64,000 bases of DNA. Source: Bromus sterilis. Its lineage: Eukaryota > Streptophyta > Magnoliopsida > Poales > Poaceae. The position numbers were made by a program, and so were the translations under genes. This document shows positions 30,741-40,817 of this stretch, in pieces. The notes beneath the pieces are model-generated. The model was not told the DNA's origin, did not search any database, and was given only the letters and a program-made list of their open reading frames with translations. Position 1 is the first letter of the stretch, and each line of letters starts with the position of its first letter. The stretch spans positions 183,705,016-183,769,015 of the forward strand of contig OX465597.1 of assembly GCA_950022295.1 (NCBI GenBank). Reading direction: 5' to 3'.

Positions 30741-31068
30741 TTATGGGTAGAACAGGCGTAGGTTCGCTACGTTCCATGGATTTCCCACGTCCTCATTGGT
30801 CTTCGGGTTCTTCAATCTGTATGCTCCTCCTCCTATGACTTCCGAGATGATGAACGGCCCCTCCCATTGTGGGGCAAGTTTGTGCACTTTTTCCTCTATC
30901 AACCGTAACACGAGGTCTCCTTTGTTCAACGTTCTGGTCTGCAGGCGTCTCCTTTGATATGTGCGTAATTTGTCCTGGTATCCTTCAAATCTTGTGATGG
31001 ATGTGTCCCGTGCTTCGTCTGCTATGTCTTTGTCGTTCTGCAGCGCTTCTTCTGCAGCTTCCTCTTCG
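30741..31068 (-). pseudogene. C integrase, C-terminal end
   Basis: The protein resumes after D with YEEEAAEEALQNDKD, EGYQDKLRTYQRRRLQTRT and LNKGDLVLR, then WEGPFIISEVIGGGAYRL and NVANLRLFYP, ending at a TAA. It is the Gypsy integrase C-terminal DNA-binding region (GPF module). The first codons join in frame to 38841 when D is removed (I-S-W-Y-E-E). This part has no internal stop. Confidence 0.85.
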
Positions 31069-31073
31069 TACCC

Positions 31074-31987
31074 TGATAGAGGCGAAGGTGTCCCGATGTT
31101 TCGATGAGGGATAACTATCGATTTGGTGGAGACGACTCTGACGATCCGACTACGAACGTGCGAAGACGTTGCGCCTTAGCGATCGCTAAACGAACTCCGA
31201 GAGGTTATTGATCCCGCGGATGCACGATCAACCTGACCACGAAGGTCTAATTCCTGCAAGCAATCGAAGAACAAGCAAGAACTAAGAATTGCAATCTGGA
31301 TATTGCGAATATAAGATGAATGATTACGAAAGTTGGGGTTCCAATGAGGTCTTGGCCTGGTCGGATGACACAAACGAAGAGCTCGAAGTTGCGGCTATGG
31401 CTAACTTAAATCTAATTAAAACCCAAGTCTAAACGACGCCCTAAGGGCTGTATATATGGGGGAACAGAGGGGATTTTCGTGACCCCTTGGAGGTGGGGTC
31501 CGAAAACAACCCTAACTCGGTTTCCCCACACATACGGACTCTAAAAACTGCCTATAATGTGGTATTTCGAAATTACATGGGCCCAGCCCAATATTAAGGT
31601 GACGCAGCACCTATAATTGCTCTTGGACGAAAATAATGAAGTGGCATCTCGTGTATTCCGTCCAAGCCTTCATGCATGCCTTATGGTGGCTTCAACGTGC
31701 GAAAATCCCCACTGGAAGCTCCACTGTACTTTCCCCCGCGCGCACCTTCTTCTCCATTCTTGATCCCGCTCCAATGACCATCCTTCTTGTCCATGCTAGG
31801 TCCTTCATTCATAACCAAAACAAAAGTATCTAATTTAGGCAGCATCATATGTTCATGAACAATAGAAGGATTCGCAAGAAACGAAAGTACCTGATAATTT
31901 AGTTGACGTGCACGTGCTCTAGTAACTGGTCCAGTATGTGTAGTTGGTGAGGGTATGGGTGTAACATTAGTAGGGATGTCCTCATCA
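31074..31987 (-). repeat. D 3' LTR
   Basis: 914 bases, TGATGAGG...CTCTATCA on the minus strand. The TATATAT box is at 31451-31457. The first 300 bases on the sense side also encode the end of the polyprotein. Unlike E1 and E3 it lacks the GACGTC palindrome array. Confidence 0.93.
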
Positions 31988-34900
31988 TCCTCCCCTTCTT
32001 GAATTGAAGTCGTCCTCGACGGAAGCTCATCATCTTCTCCCAAATAAGGTTTCAAATCTGCAATGTTAAATGTGGGACTAACCCCAAAATCTGCAGGTAG
32101 CTCAAGTTTATATGCATTATCATTAATTTTCTGTAAAACCTTAAAGGGACCATCAGCTCGTGGCATTAACTTAGACTTGCGCAAATCAGGAAACCTATCT
32201 TTTCGTAGATGTAACCAAACAAGATCTCCTGGTTCAAAAACAACATGCTTTCGACCCCTATCACCAGCAAGCTTGTATCTAGCATTCATGCGCTCAATGT
32301 TTTCTTTAGTTAACTCATGCATTTTTAATATCAATTCAGCACGTTGCTTAGCATCAAAATTCACCTTCTCCGAAGATGGAAGAGGCAGCAAATCAATAGG
32401 TGCACGAGGTAAAAAACCATAAACAATCTCAAAAGGGCACATTTTAGTGGTAGAATGCACTGAACGATTATAAGCAAATTCAATATGAGGTAAACATTCT
32501 TCCCACAGTTTCAAGTTACTTTTTAAAACAGCCCTAAGCATAGTAGACAATGTCCTATTGACCACTTCAGTTTGTCCATCAGTTTGGGGATGACATGTAG
32601 TACTAAAAAGTAGTTTAGTCCCCAACTTAGCCCATAAGCATCTCCAAAAATGGCTAAGAAACTTAGTATCACGATCCGAGACAATAGTATTGGGCACACC
32701 ATGTAAACGAATAATCTCTCCAAAGAATAAATCAGCAACATTAGCAGCATCATCGCTTTTATGACATGGTATAAAATGTGCCATCTTAGAAAATCTATCC
32801 ACGACAACAAATATGCTATCTCTCCCCTTCTTTGTTCGAGGCAAGCCTAAAACAAAGTCCATGGATATGTCCTCCCACGGAACACTAGGTACAGGTAAAG
32901 GCATGTATAAACCATGAGGATTGAGTCGTGACTTAGCTTTTTGACATGTAGTGCAGCGAGCAACAAAACGCTCAACATCCCGTCTCATCTTTGGCCAAAA
33001 GAAATGTGTAGCAAGTACGTCCTCCGTCTTTTTCACGCCAAAATGTCCCATTAATCCTCCTCCATGCGCCTCCTGCAACAACAAAAGACGAATAGAGCTA
33101 GCTGGAATGCATAGCTTGTTAGAACGGAACACAAATCCATCATTAAGCACAAACTTGTTCCATGTTCTACCCTCTCTACAATTCTGCAATACATCTTTAA
33201 ATTCCGCATCATTTGCATATTGTTCTTTGATTGTCTCTAAACCGAATATCTTGAAGTCAAGTTGTGAAAGCATAGTATAACGACGAGACAAAGCATCAGC
33301 AATAATATTATCTTTCCCCTTCTTGTGTTTAATGACATAAGGGAAAGTCTCAATAAATTCAACCCACTTAGCATGTCTATGATTAAGTTTTGCTTGACTT
33401 CTTATGTGTTTCAAAGATTCATGATCAGAATGTATAACAAATTCTTTGGGCCATAAATAATGTTGCCAAGTTTCTAATGTCCGAACAAGAGCATATAATT
33501 CCTTATCATAAGTAGAATAGTTCAGACTAGGCCCACTCAATTTTTCAGAAAAGTATGCAACAGGTTTAGCATCTTGTAATAACACACCTCCCAAACCAAT
33601 CCCACTAGCATCGCATTCAAGCGCAAAAGTCTTATTAAAATCAGGAAGTTGGAGCAAAGGAGCATGTGTTAACTTATCTTTCAATACCGTGAAAGCTTCT
33701 TCCTGTGCGGTACCCCAAGTAAAAGGCACATCCTTGCGTGTAAGCTCATTGAGAGGGGCAGCAATGGTGCTGAAATCTCTCACAAAACGCCTATAGAATC
33801 CAGCGAGGCCAAGAAAACTCCTCACTTGTGTGACCGTTTTGGGCTGCGGCCAACTCTCAATCGCCTCGATCTTGGCTTTATCAACTTCAATACCCTGTGG
33901 AGTAACAACATAGCCAAGAAACGATACTCGGTCGGTGCAAAAGGTGCACTTCCCAAGGTTACCAAATAAACGTGCATTACGTAGAGCAATAAAAACAGCA
34001 CGTAAATGATCCAAATGTTCCTCCAAAGATTTGCTATAAATCAGTATATCATCAAAATAGACTACCACAAATCGTCCAATGAAAGCACGTAAAACCTCGT
34101 TCATTAATCTCATGAAAGTGCTAGGTGCATTAGTTAACCCAAAAGGCATGACTAACCACTCATATAATCCAAACTTAGTTTTAAAAGCCGTTTTCCATTC
34201 ATCTCCTAATTTCATGCGAATTTGATGGTATCCACTACGCAAATCAACTTTGGAAAACATGGTAGAGCCACTTAATTCATCAAGCATATCATCTAACCTA
34301 GGAATAGGATGACGATAACGAATAGTAATATTATTAATGGCTCGACAATCAACACACATACGCCATGTTCCATCCTTTTTAGGCACTAATATAACAGGAA
34401 CAGCACAAGGACTAAGGGACTCACGTATGTAACCTTTGTCGAGTAGCTCTTGTACTTGACGCTGAATCTCCTTCGTCTCCTCCGGATTGGTACGGTATGG
34501 CGCACGGTTGGGCAACGAAGCACCGGGAATTAAGTCAATCTGATGCTCAATCCCTCGAATAGGTGGTAATCCCGGTGGTACGTCTTGTGGAAAGACGTCA
34601 ATAAACTCCTGCAAAAGGTCAGTGACAACAGGAGGCAAAGAAGGAGGCAATTCCTCAAATGAAAACAAAGCTTCTTTGCACACAAAAGCATAGCACACAT
34701 ATTGACTAACATCCAAATCTGAAATATCAACCTTAGTAGCAAGCAAAGTTGGACTAGTCAATTTAATTTCATTAGAAACAGCAGAAGAAGATTTGCTATT
34801 AGTCTTATGTTGTTGCTCAAATTCTTTGGCTGCTATCTCATTCTCACTCTTATTTTTCTCCTGTTTTGCTTTACTAGCTCTAGCAAGATCATCTTTCACA

Positions 34901-36765
34901 ATTTGTTCAGGAGACATAGGAAGTAAAGCAATATTTTTATCCTGATGAACTAGAGTAAACTGATTTGTCCTACCATGGTGTACAACATTCCTATCAAATT
35001 GCCATGGTCTACCAAGTAAAAGAGAGCATGCTTGCATGGGTACCACATCACAATCAACATAATCAGCATATGCAGCAATGCTAAAGTGCACACGAACAGA
35101 ACGCGTTACCTTAATCTTACCACTATTGTTAAACCACTGAATATAGTACGGATGGGGGTGTGGTCTTGTGGTGAGAGATAGCTTCTCCACCAACTCCATG
35201 CTAGCCAAGTTGTTGCAACTTCCTCCGTCAATGATGATGCGAACCGAACGTTCTTTCACCACTCCCTTTGTGTGGAACAAATTATGCCTCTGGTTTTGCT
35301 CGGCCTTCGTTACCTGCACACTTAATACACGTTGAGCAACCAAACTAGCATATTTATCTGCATCATCAGGAGTCATATACTCTATATCATGAGCATCATC
35401 ATGGGCACCCTGTTCCTCATGAGCAATGAGAACTAGAGTCTCCTCATCATAGTCACTCGCTGACTCATACCCACCATCCGCCGTAATAGTCATCACACGC
35501 TTGGAGGGACAGTCTTTTGCGAAGTGACCTCCACCTTGGCACCTGCGACATTTAATATCACGATCTCGTGCTTGCCCTGTGGACGCCATGGATGAAGAAG
35601 AACTTGCTGCTGGACCACTCTGTGCACCCTTGAATGGTGGCGCTGGCTGTTTTGGTGGCTCCCTGTAAGAATGAGCGGCTGAAGTAGATGGTGGAGCAGC
35701 AGGACGTGTGGATGTAGAAGGTCCACGCGATGGCCATGATGTATTTCGTCCTGCAGAAAAGTTAGGTCTCGTAGCGGCCTGTCGATCCTGCACTTCACGT
35801 TCAGCTTTACAAGCAAGATGAAACAAACGAGTGATAGTAGCAAAGTCCTTGTATTCTAGAATAGTTTGTATCTCCCTGTTTAAGCCACCCATAAAACGTG
35901 CAAGCATAGCTTCATTATCCTCTACTAGGCCACATCTAATCAATCCAGTTTGTAATTCTTGATAATATTCCTCTACAGAATTTTTTCCTTGTCTCAAACG
36001 CTGTAATTTTTGTAACAATTCACGTTGATAATAAGGGGGAACCCAGCGAGTACGCATAGCATCTTTTAAAGCAGCCCAAGTAGTTGGAATATTATTAGCA
36101 TGCAATCTACAATGTTCAGACCACCAAATAGATGCAAAGCCCGTGAATTCACAAACAGCAGCCGTAACACGTCTATTCTCAGGATATTGTAAACATGTAA
36201 AACGTTGTTCAGTTTCTAACTCCCAAGTAAGATAAGCATCAGGAATATATCTACCCTCAAACGGCTTAAGATTCAATTTAAGTTTAGGCACATGTTCATC
36301 ATCGCGTACCTGAGGGGGTGGTTGGTGTCGACCGTGGCGAATGTTGGGACGTGGACGTCCAGCTGGCTGCTCATAGGCCGCTTCCTGTTCCACCTCCTCC
36401 TCGTAATCACCCTCGTAGTTGTCGTCCTGGGCGACGTCAGAAGCAGCAGCAGTAGCAGCAACTGCAGCAGTAGGAGGAGCACCAATACCAGCAGCTTGTC
36501 CTCGCGGAAACAGAATACGGCGTGCACGTGGTAGTGGCGGTGGCTGTGGCTGTGCTGAAGGTAGGCGTGCGATCAACTCAGTAAACTTGGCGTCGAGCTT
36601 GGTGTCGATCATTTTCTCCACGCCATCAATCGCCTCTGTAAATCTGGTCTCGATGTCCTGCACCTGTTGAGACATCATACGTGCAAATTTATCATGTAAC
36701 TCCTTGTTTGTCATGTTCTCCCAATCGGGTGCATCCCGCGCCACTTCATCATGTGATCCTGGCAT
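31681..36765 (-). CDS. D gag-pol polyprotein, intact and ending inside the 3' LTR
   Basis: The frame of about 1694 codons starts at MPGSHDEVARDAPDW. An upstream in-frame ATG at 36789 adds eight hydrophobic residues and seems less likely. Domains in order: Gag with WAALKDAMRTRWVPPYYQRE; CCHC knuckle CRRCQGGGHFAKDC; protease IIIDGGSCNNLAS; RT with VVVYFDDILIYSK (YFDD coded near 34059-34048); RNase H with CDASG, KELYAL and HSDHES; integrase zinc finger ending CTTC; and DDE residues in SMDFVLGLP, VSDRDTKFLSHFW and TDGQTEVVNRT. After LKPYLGEDDELPSRTTS the frame crosses the polypurine tract and uses about 102 codons of the LTR, including the basic segment VTRARARQLNYQ. Coding into the 3' LTR is known for CRM-type elements. 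All visible catalytic residues are present. Confidence 0.93.
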   Translation of the reverse strand: MPGSHDEVARDAPDWENMTNKELHDKFARMMSQQVQDIETRFTEAIDGVEKMIDTKLDAKFTELIARLPSAQPQPPPLPRARRILFPRGQAAGIGAPPTAAVAATAAASDVAQDDNYEGDYEEEVEQEAAYEQPAGRPRPNIRHGRHQPPPQVRDDEHVPKLKLNLKPFEGRYIPDAYLTWELETEQRFTCLQYPENRRVTAAVCEFTGFASIWWSEHCRLHANNIPTTWAALKDAMRTRWVPPYYQRELLQKLQRLRQGKNSVEEYYQELQTGLIRCGLVEDNEAMLARFMGGLNREIQTILEYKDFATITRLFHLACKAEREVQDRQAATRPNFSAGRNTSWPSRGPSTSTRPAAPPSTSAAHSYREPPKQPAPPFKGAQSGPAASSSSSMASTGQARDRDIKCRRCQGGGHFAKDCPSKRVMTITADGGYESASDYDEETLVLIAHEEQGAHDDAHDIEYMTPDDADKYASLVAQRVLSVQVTKAEQNQRHNLFHTKGVVKERSVRIIIDGGSCNNLASMELVEKLSLTTRPHPHPYYIQWFNNSGKIKVTRSVRVHFSIAAYADYVDCDVVPMQACSLLLGRPWQFDRNVVHHGRTNQFTLVHQDKNIALLPMSPEQIVKDDLARASKAKQEKNKSENEIAAKEFEQQHKTNSKSSSAVSNEIKLTSPTLLATKVDISDLDVSQYVCYAFVCKEALFSFEELPPSLPPVVTDLLQEFIDVFPQDVPPGLPPIRGIEHQIDLIPGASLPNRAPYRTNPEETKEIQRQVQELLDKGYIRESLSPCAVPVILVPKKDGTWRMCVDCRAINNITIRYRHPIPRLDDMLDELSGSTMFSKVDLRSGYHQIRMKLGDEWKTAFKTKFGLYEWLVMPFGLTNAPSTFMRLMNEVLRAFIGRFVVVYFDDILIYSKSLEEHLDHLRAVFIALRNARLFGNLGKCTFCTDRVSFLGYVVTPQGIEVDKAKIEAIESWPQPKTVTQVRSFLGLAGFYRRFVRDFSTIAAPLNELTRKDVPFTWGTAQEEAFTVLKDKLTHAPLLQLPDFNKTFALECDASGIGLGGVLLQDAKPVAYFSEKLSGPSLNYSTYDKELYALVRTLETWQHYLWPKEFVIHSDHESLKHIRSQAKLNHRHAKWVEFIETFPYVIKHKKGKDNIIADALSRRYTMLSQLDFKIFGLETIKEQYANDAEFKDVLQNCREGRTWNKFVLNDGFVFRSNKLCIPASSIRLLLLQEAHGGGLMGHFGVKKTEDVLATHFFWPKMRRDVERFVARCTTCQKAKSRLNPHGLYMPLPVPSVPWEDISMDFVLGLPRTKKGRDSIFVVVDRFSKMAHFIPCHKSDDAANVADLFFGEIIRLHGVPNTIVSDRDTKFLSHFWRCLWAKLGTKLLFSTTCHPQTDGQTEVVNRTLSTMLRAVLKSNLKLWEECLPHIEFAYNRSVHSTTKMCPFEIVYGFLPRAPIDLLPLPSSEKVNFDAKQRAELILKMHELTKENIERMNARYKLAGDRGRKHVVFEPGDLVWLHLRKDRFPDLRKSKLMPRADGPFKVLQKINDNAYKLELPADFGVSPTFNIADLKPYLGEDDELPSRTTSIQEGEDDEDIPTNVTPIPSPTTHTGPVTRARARQLNYQVLSFLANPSIVHEHMMLPKLDTFVLVMNEGPSMDKKDGHWSGIKNGEEGARGGKYSGASSGDFRTLKPP
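31988..32000 (-). promoter_or_regulatory. Polypurine tract of D
   Basis: AAGAAGGGGAGGA on the minus strand is immediately upstream of the 3' LTR and lies inside the coding frame. Confidence 0.85.
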
Positions 36766-36789
36766 GTTTAGCAGAAATAGAAAACACAC

Positions 36790-37909
36790 AGGAATATGAT
36801 CCTACTTCTACTAATGGGATGGATGTGGGGTGGTGGAAAGCACAAATCCGTCAAGCTTTTCTTACGTTCTTACCGATTCTTACCTAGCAGCAGGTGGTGA
36901 TGTACAACCAACGGGTCAAAACTCTCAGAGATATGGTAGAGCGATGGCCAGGAGGTGTCAAAACGCACGATGTAGAATATATGTGGAGCTGTAGGAAGGC
37001 TGACAAGTATGGTAGGAAAAACTCAACAGTAATCAAAACAGAGATGCAAAGCTGAATAAACACTCAACGTCGGTACTGTGCTGATCCTAGGCTAGACCGT
37101 ACTAGAGACGCGAGCCTAAAACACCAACGAAAGCACGGCGCGGCACGTAACAACTGTGAAGCACACTCTGAATTTTTTTTTTCCTCTCTTTTTTTTTTTT
37201 TTTTTTTTTTTGCTTTTTTTTTTTTGGCGATGCGGGACTGCGGGGGCTGAAAAAGTGCGAAAAAATCACTATGGTGCGGAACGTCTCAAAACGAGTTTCT
37301 GGACCTAAGGAACGTATGGGCACGAAATTTTTTTACCCCTGAAATTTCTGGCCTAAAAACTGCTCTGGAAAGCGTGCCAGACTCTAATCACCCTGAAGTT
37401 TTTTGTTTTTTTTTTTTTTTTTTTTTTTTTTTTGGAAGTCACCCTCTTCTACGTACGACAAAAGATTGGTGAAATCCGACTCTAATCAACTCAAAACTAT
37501 TCTGGCTACGGGGATATCAGGAACCGTACTGATGGTGGAACTCAACTCGGACTCGTGAGACGTGGTGGTGTATATGGACTCTGCTTGGCGGAACGTGGTG
37601 GTGTATCTGGACTCGGATTGGCGGAACGTGGTAGGATGACTACTGGTGCGGCGGCGACGTGGCAAACTGTGATCAGAACTCGAAACTCTAAGGGAACTAG
37701 ACGCTAAGATCAGCAACTTGACACAACGATGCAACCGTAAATTCAACAAAGCAAGTACTGAAAAGAAAACTGGACAAAGGCTAGGACTGTCTTGGGACGT
37801 GATGATCTAACCCTAATTTTTTTTTGTTGGCTTTTTCTTGGACTGTAGGTATGAAGAACAGAACCAATCTAGACTATGAAAACTGGTAAATCTCACCGAG
37901 CAACCTGGA
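36790..37909 (-). other. D untranslated leader with long homopolymer tracts
   Basis: This is 1.1 kb between primer site and gag. On the plus strand it has T-runs of more than 20 bases near 37170-37224 and 37403-37432, which are A-runs in element RNA. No coding sequence is seen. The run lengths may be uncertain in the assembly. Confidence 0.65.
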
Positions 37910-37921
37910 AATCTGATACCA
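37910..37921 (-). promoter_or_regulatory. Primer-binding site of D
   Basis: TGGTATCAGATT on the minus strand, two bases after the LTR end, is the initiator tRNA-Met type and identical in its core to that of E3. Confidence 0.85.
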
Positions 37922-37923
37922 CT

Positions 37924-38837
37924 TGATAGAGGCGAAGGTGTCCCGATGTTTCGATGAGGGATAACTATCGATTTGGTGGAGACGACTCTGACGATCCGAC
38001 TACGAACGTGCGAAGACGTTGCGCCTTAGCGATCGCTAAACCAACTCCGAGAGGTTATTGATCCCGCGGATGCACGATCAACCTGACCACGAAGGTCTAA
38101 TTCCTGCAAGCAATCGAAGAACAAGCAAGAACTAAGAATTGCAATATGGATATTGCGAATATAAGATGAATGATTACGAAAGTTGGGGTTCCAATGAGGT
38201 CTTGGCCTGGTCGGATGACACAAACGAAGAGCTCGAAGTTGCGGCTATGGCTAACTTAAATCTAATTAAAACCCAAGTCTAAACGACGCCCTAAGGGCTG
38301 TATATATGGGGGAACAGAGGGGATTTTCGTGACCCCTTGGAGGTGGGGTCCGAAAACAACCCTAACTCGGTTTCCCCACACATACGGACTCTAAAAACTG
38401 CCTATAATGTGGTATTTCGAAATTACATGGGCCCAGCCCAATATTAAGGTGACGCAGCACCTATAATTGCTCTTGGACGAAAATAATGAAGTGGCATCTC
38501 GTGTATTCCGTCCAAGCCTTCATGCATGCCTTATGGTGGCTTCAACGTGCGAAAATCCCCACTGGAAGCTCCACTGTACTTTCCCCCGCGCGCACCTTCT
38601 TCTCCATTCTTGATCCCGCTCCAATGACCATCCTTCTTGTCCATGCTAGGTCCTTCATTCATAACCAAAACAAAAGTATCTAATTTAGGCAGCATCATAT
38701 GTTCATGAACAATAGAAGGATTCGCAAGAAACGAAAGTACCTGATAATTTAGTTGACGTGCACGTGCTCTAGTAACTGGTCCAGTATGTGTAGTTGGTGA
38801 GGGTATGGGTGTAACATTAGTAGGGATGTCCTCATCA
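37924..38837 (-). repeat. D 5' LTR
   Basis: 914 bases, collinear with 31074-31987 and about 99.8 percent identical by eye. TATATAT is at 38301-38307. An apparent 313-aa frame here is a false fusion of the LTR-coded tail with the C integrase. Confidence 0.93.
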
Positions 38838-38840
38838 TAC

Positions 38841-39826
38841 CATGAGATTCTGGGTGCTCCGAATTTTAAGTCATGCGGCAGTAGTGCTTCTGCCCCGTAT
38901 ACCAAGAAAAAGGGTGTATACTGGGTTGAGCTGTTTGGTGTGGTGCGCAGGCTCCATAGTACTGCGGGAAGTTCCTCTATCCAGTTTCCTGCGGCTTGTT
39001 CTAGTGGTGCTAGGAGTCGCTTTTCTATTCCTCCGCATACTAGACCGTTGGCTTTCTCCACTTGGTTGTTGGACTGCGGGTGTGCGACTGATGCGTAGTT
39101 GATTTTGATGCCCAGCTCGTGGCAAAAGTTTTGGAATTCTGCTGCTGTATAGTTTGTGCCATTGTCTGTGATGATGTTGTGTTGTACTCCGAATCTGAAG
39201 ATGATTGATTTGATGAAGTTGACTGCCGTGAGGGCTGTTGAGCTGGTGGTTGGTACTGCTTCGATCCATTTGGTGAACTTGTCGAATGCGACCAATAGGT
39301 GTGTGCTTCCTCCTTTTGAGGATTTCTTGAGTGGGCCTACCATGTCGAGTCCCCATGTGGCGAATGGCCATGATAACGGTATGGTTTTGAGTTCCGATGC
39401 TGGGGCGTGTGGCCTGCTGGCAAACTTTTTGCAGGCGATGCAACGCCGTACAATGTCCTCTGCATTTCTCATGGCGGTCGACTAGTAGAACCCTTCCCGA
39501 AAGGCTTTTGCCACGAGTACTCGAATGCTGGCATGATGTCCGCAGGTGCCTTCGTGAATCTCTAGTAGTAGGGCTTTGCCTTCTTCTTCATCTATACACT
39601 TTTGGAGGACCTGAGAAATGTTGCGCTTGTAGAGCTTTTTGTTGATTACTGTGAATGCTTTAGATCGTCGACTGATGCGTTGGGCTTCTGCAACTTCTTG
39701 CGGTAAAGTGCCTTTTATTAGGAATCGAAGGAAGGGTCTTGCCCATGCCGGGTCTTTGAGTGTTGTTGGTTCTTCGACTTCGATTGCTTGGCTATTTGTG
39801 TCGTCAGCTGCGCTCGTTGTTGCCAC
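38841..39826 (-). pseudogene. C integrase, main part
   Basis: The zinc-finger region (EIHEGTCGHHASIRVLVAKA) ends at a TAG (39482) where relatives have tryptophan (FYWPT). The same frame then continues with RRCIACKKFA and the catalytic core: TWGLDMVGPL (first D), HNIITDNGTNY (second D) and SNNQVEKANG (E). Tat-lineage features such as LAPLEQAAGNWIEELPAVLW and LVYGAEALLP follow, up to the insertion of D. Integrase would join the DNA copy to the genome. Only the one stop breaks this part. Confidence 0.87.
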
Positions 39827-39888
39827 CTGTGCTGGCTCGTTTGTGTTGTCTTCCTCTGAGGCTACCTTGGGTCCCGCTGGTTTTTCTT

Positions 39889-40326
39889 TTATTGATCTCT
39901 GGTTGATTCTCTCGAGGAAAACGCCTGGTGGTATTGGTCCTCGAGTCGATCCGATGTTCGCGAGTTCGTCGGCTTCTGTATTATTTTCTCTGGGGATTTA
40001 GTTGAGTTCACAGCCGTCGAATCCTCCCTTCCTCCCTCTAGTGTGTTATAGAGCTTCTGGTAGGCTGCCATGTTGTCTGCGACTGCGTTACAGTCTTTCA
40101 TTGCCTGCTGGACGACGAGGTTGGAGTCTCCATAGATCGAGAGGCGAGTGGCACCGCAAGTTTTTGCCATGCGCATGCCGCGAAGTAGTGCCTCATATTC
40201 TGCTTCGTTGTTGTAGGCATTGCTGAAGTTGATCTGGAGGATGTATTTGAGTTTCTTTCCTTTGGGGGAGACTAGGACGACGCCTGCTCCGGCTCCTTGC
40301 TGTCTTTTAGATCCATCGAAATACAT
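39889..40326 (-). pseudogene. C second (archaeal-type) RNase H domain
   Basis: MYFDGSKRQQGAGAGVVLVS carries the first D, NNEAEYEALLRGMRMA the E and LSIYGDSNLVVQQAM the next D of a second RNase H. This is the hallmark of the Tat lineage, in which an additional RNase H sits between the native RNase H and the integrase. A frame change follows after the KLYNTLEGG segment. The native RNase H upstream (about 40330-40820) is too degraded to trace well. Confidence 0.8.
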
Positions 40327-40817
40327 CGTCCATGAGTTGGATAGGTCTGGGGGACCTGGTGTTTGGACTTCTGCCCACTCGACCAGGAATTCTGGGAGTA
40401 CTTGGGCTTTGATTCTTGTCGGGTGTTTGAACTACAGGTCTCGCGGGCTGAGCTCCATGTTCCACTCAGCGACTCGACCGGTCGCTCCGGGATTGTTGAG
40501 GATGTCCGCGAGTGGTGCACTGCTCACGATTGTGATGGAGTGTTCGACGAAGTAGTGCGATACTTTCCTGGAGGTCATGATAAGGGCGAGCAGGAGCTTC
40601 TGGTAGTGTGGGTACTTCTACTGTGGCTGCATGAGTAGCGTGCTGAGGTAGTAGATTGGTCTTTGGATGCTTTGGATTTAGCCTTCTTCTGCGCGCTCGA
40701 TGACAAGCACTGTGCTCATGACACTGCTGCGTGCTGCTATGTAGAGATACAACTTTTCCCTTTCTTTAGGCACCGCCAAGATTGGTGAGGTCGAGAGGGT
40801 CTTATTTTAAGTCTATG

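Larger units (their letters stand above)
31074..38837 (-). mobile_element. D: full-length, very young CRM-like chromovirus
   Basis: The element is 7764 bases with two 914-base LTRs that differ at about two positions by eye (near 31191/38041 and 31297/38147). It has a TGGTATCAGATT primer site, a long leader, a single uninterrupted gag-pol frame, a polypurine tract and a target duplication TACCA/TACCC (one mismatch). The LTR starts TGATGAGGACATCC, as in E3. It is inserted in the integrase of C. Near-identical LTRs and an intact frame make it the best candidate here for a recently active element. Confidence 0.93.

Noticed and set aside
38531..39472. A single 313-codon gene joining integrase to a VTRARARQ tail
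   Set aside because: It is a chance in-frame fusion of the C integrase with the 5' LTR of D across the insertion border.
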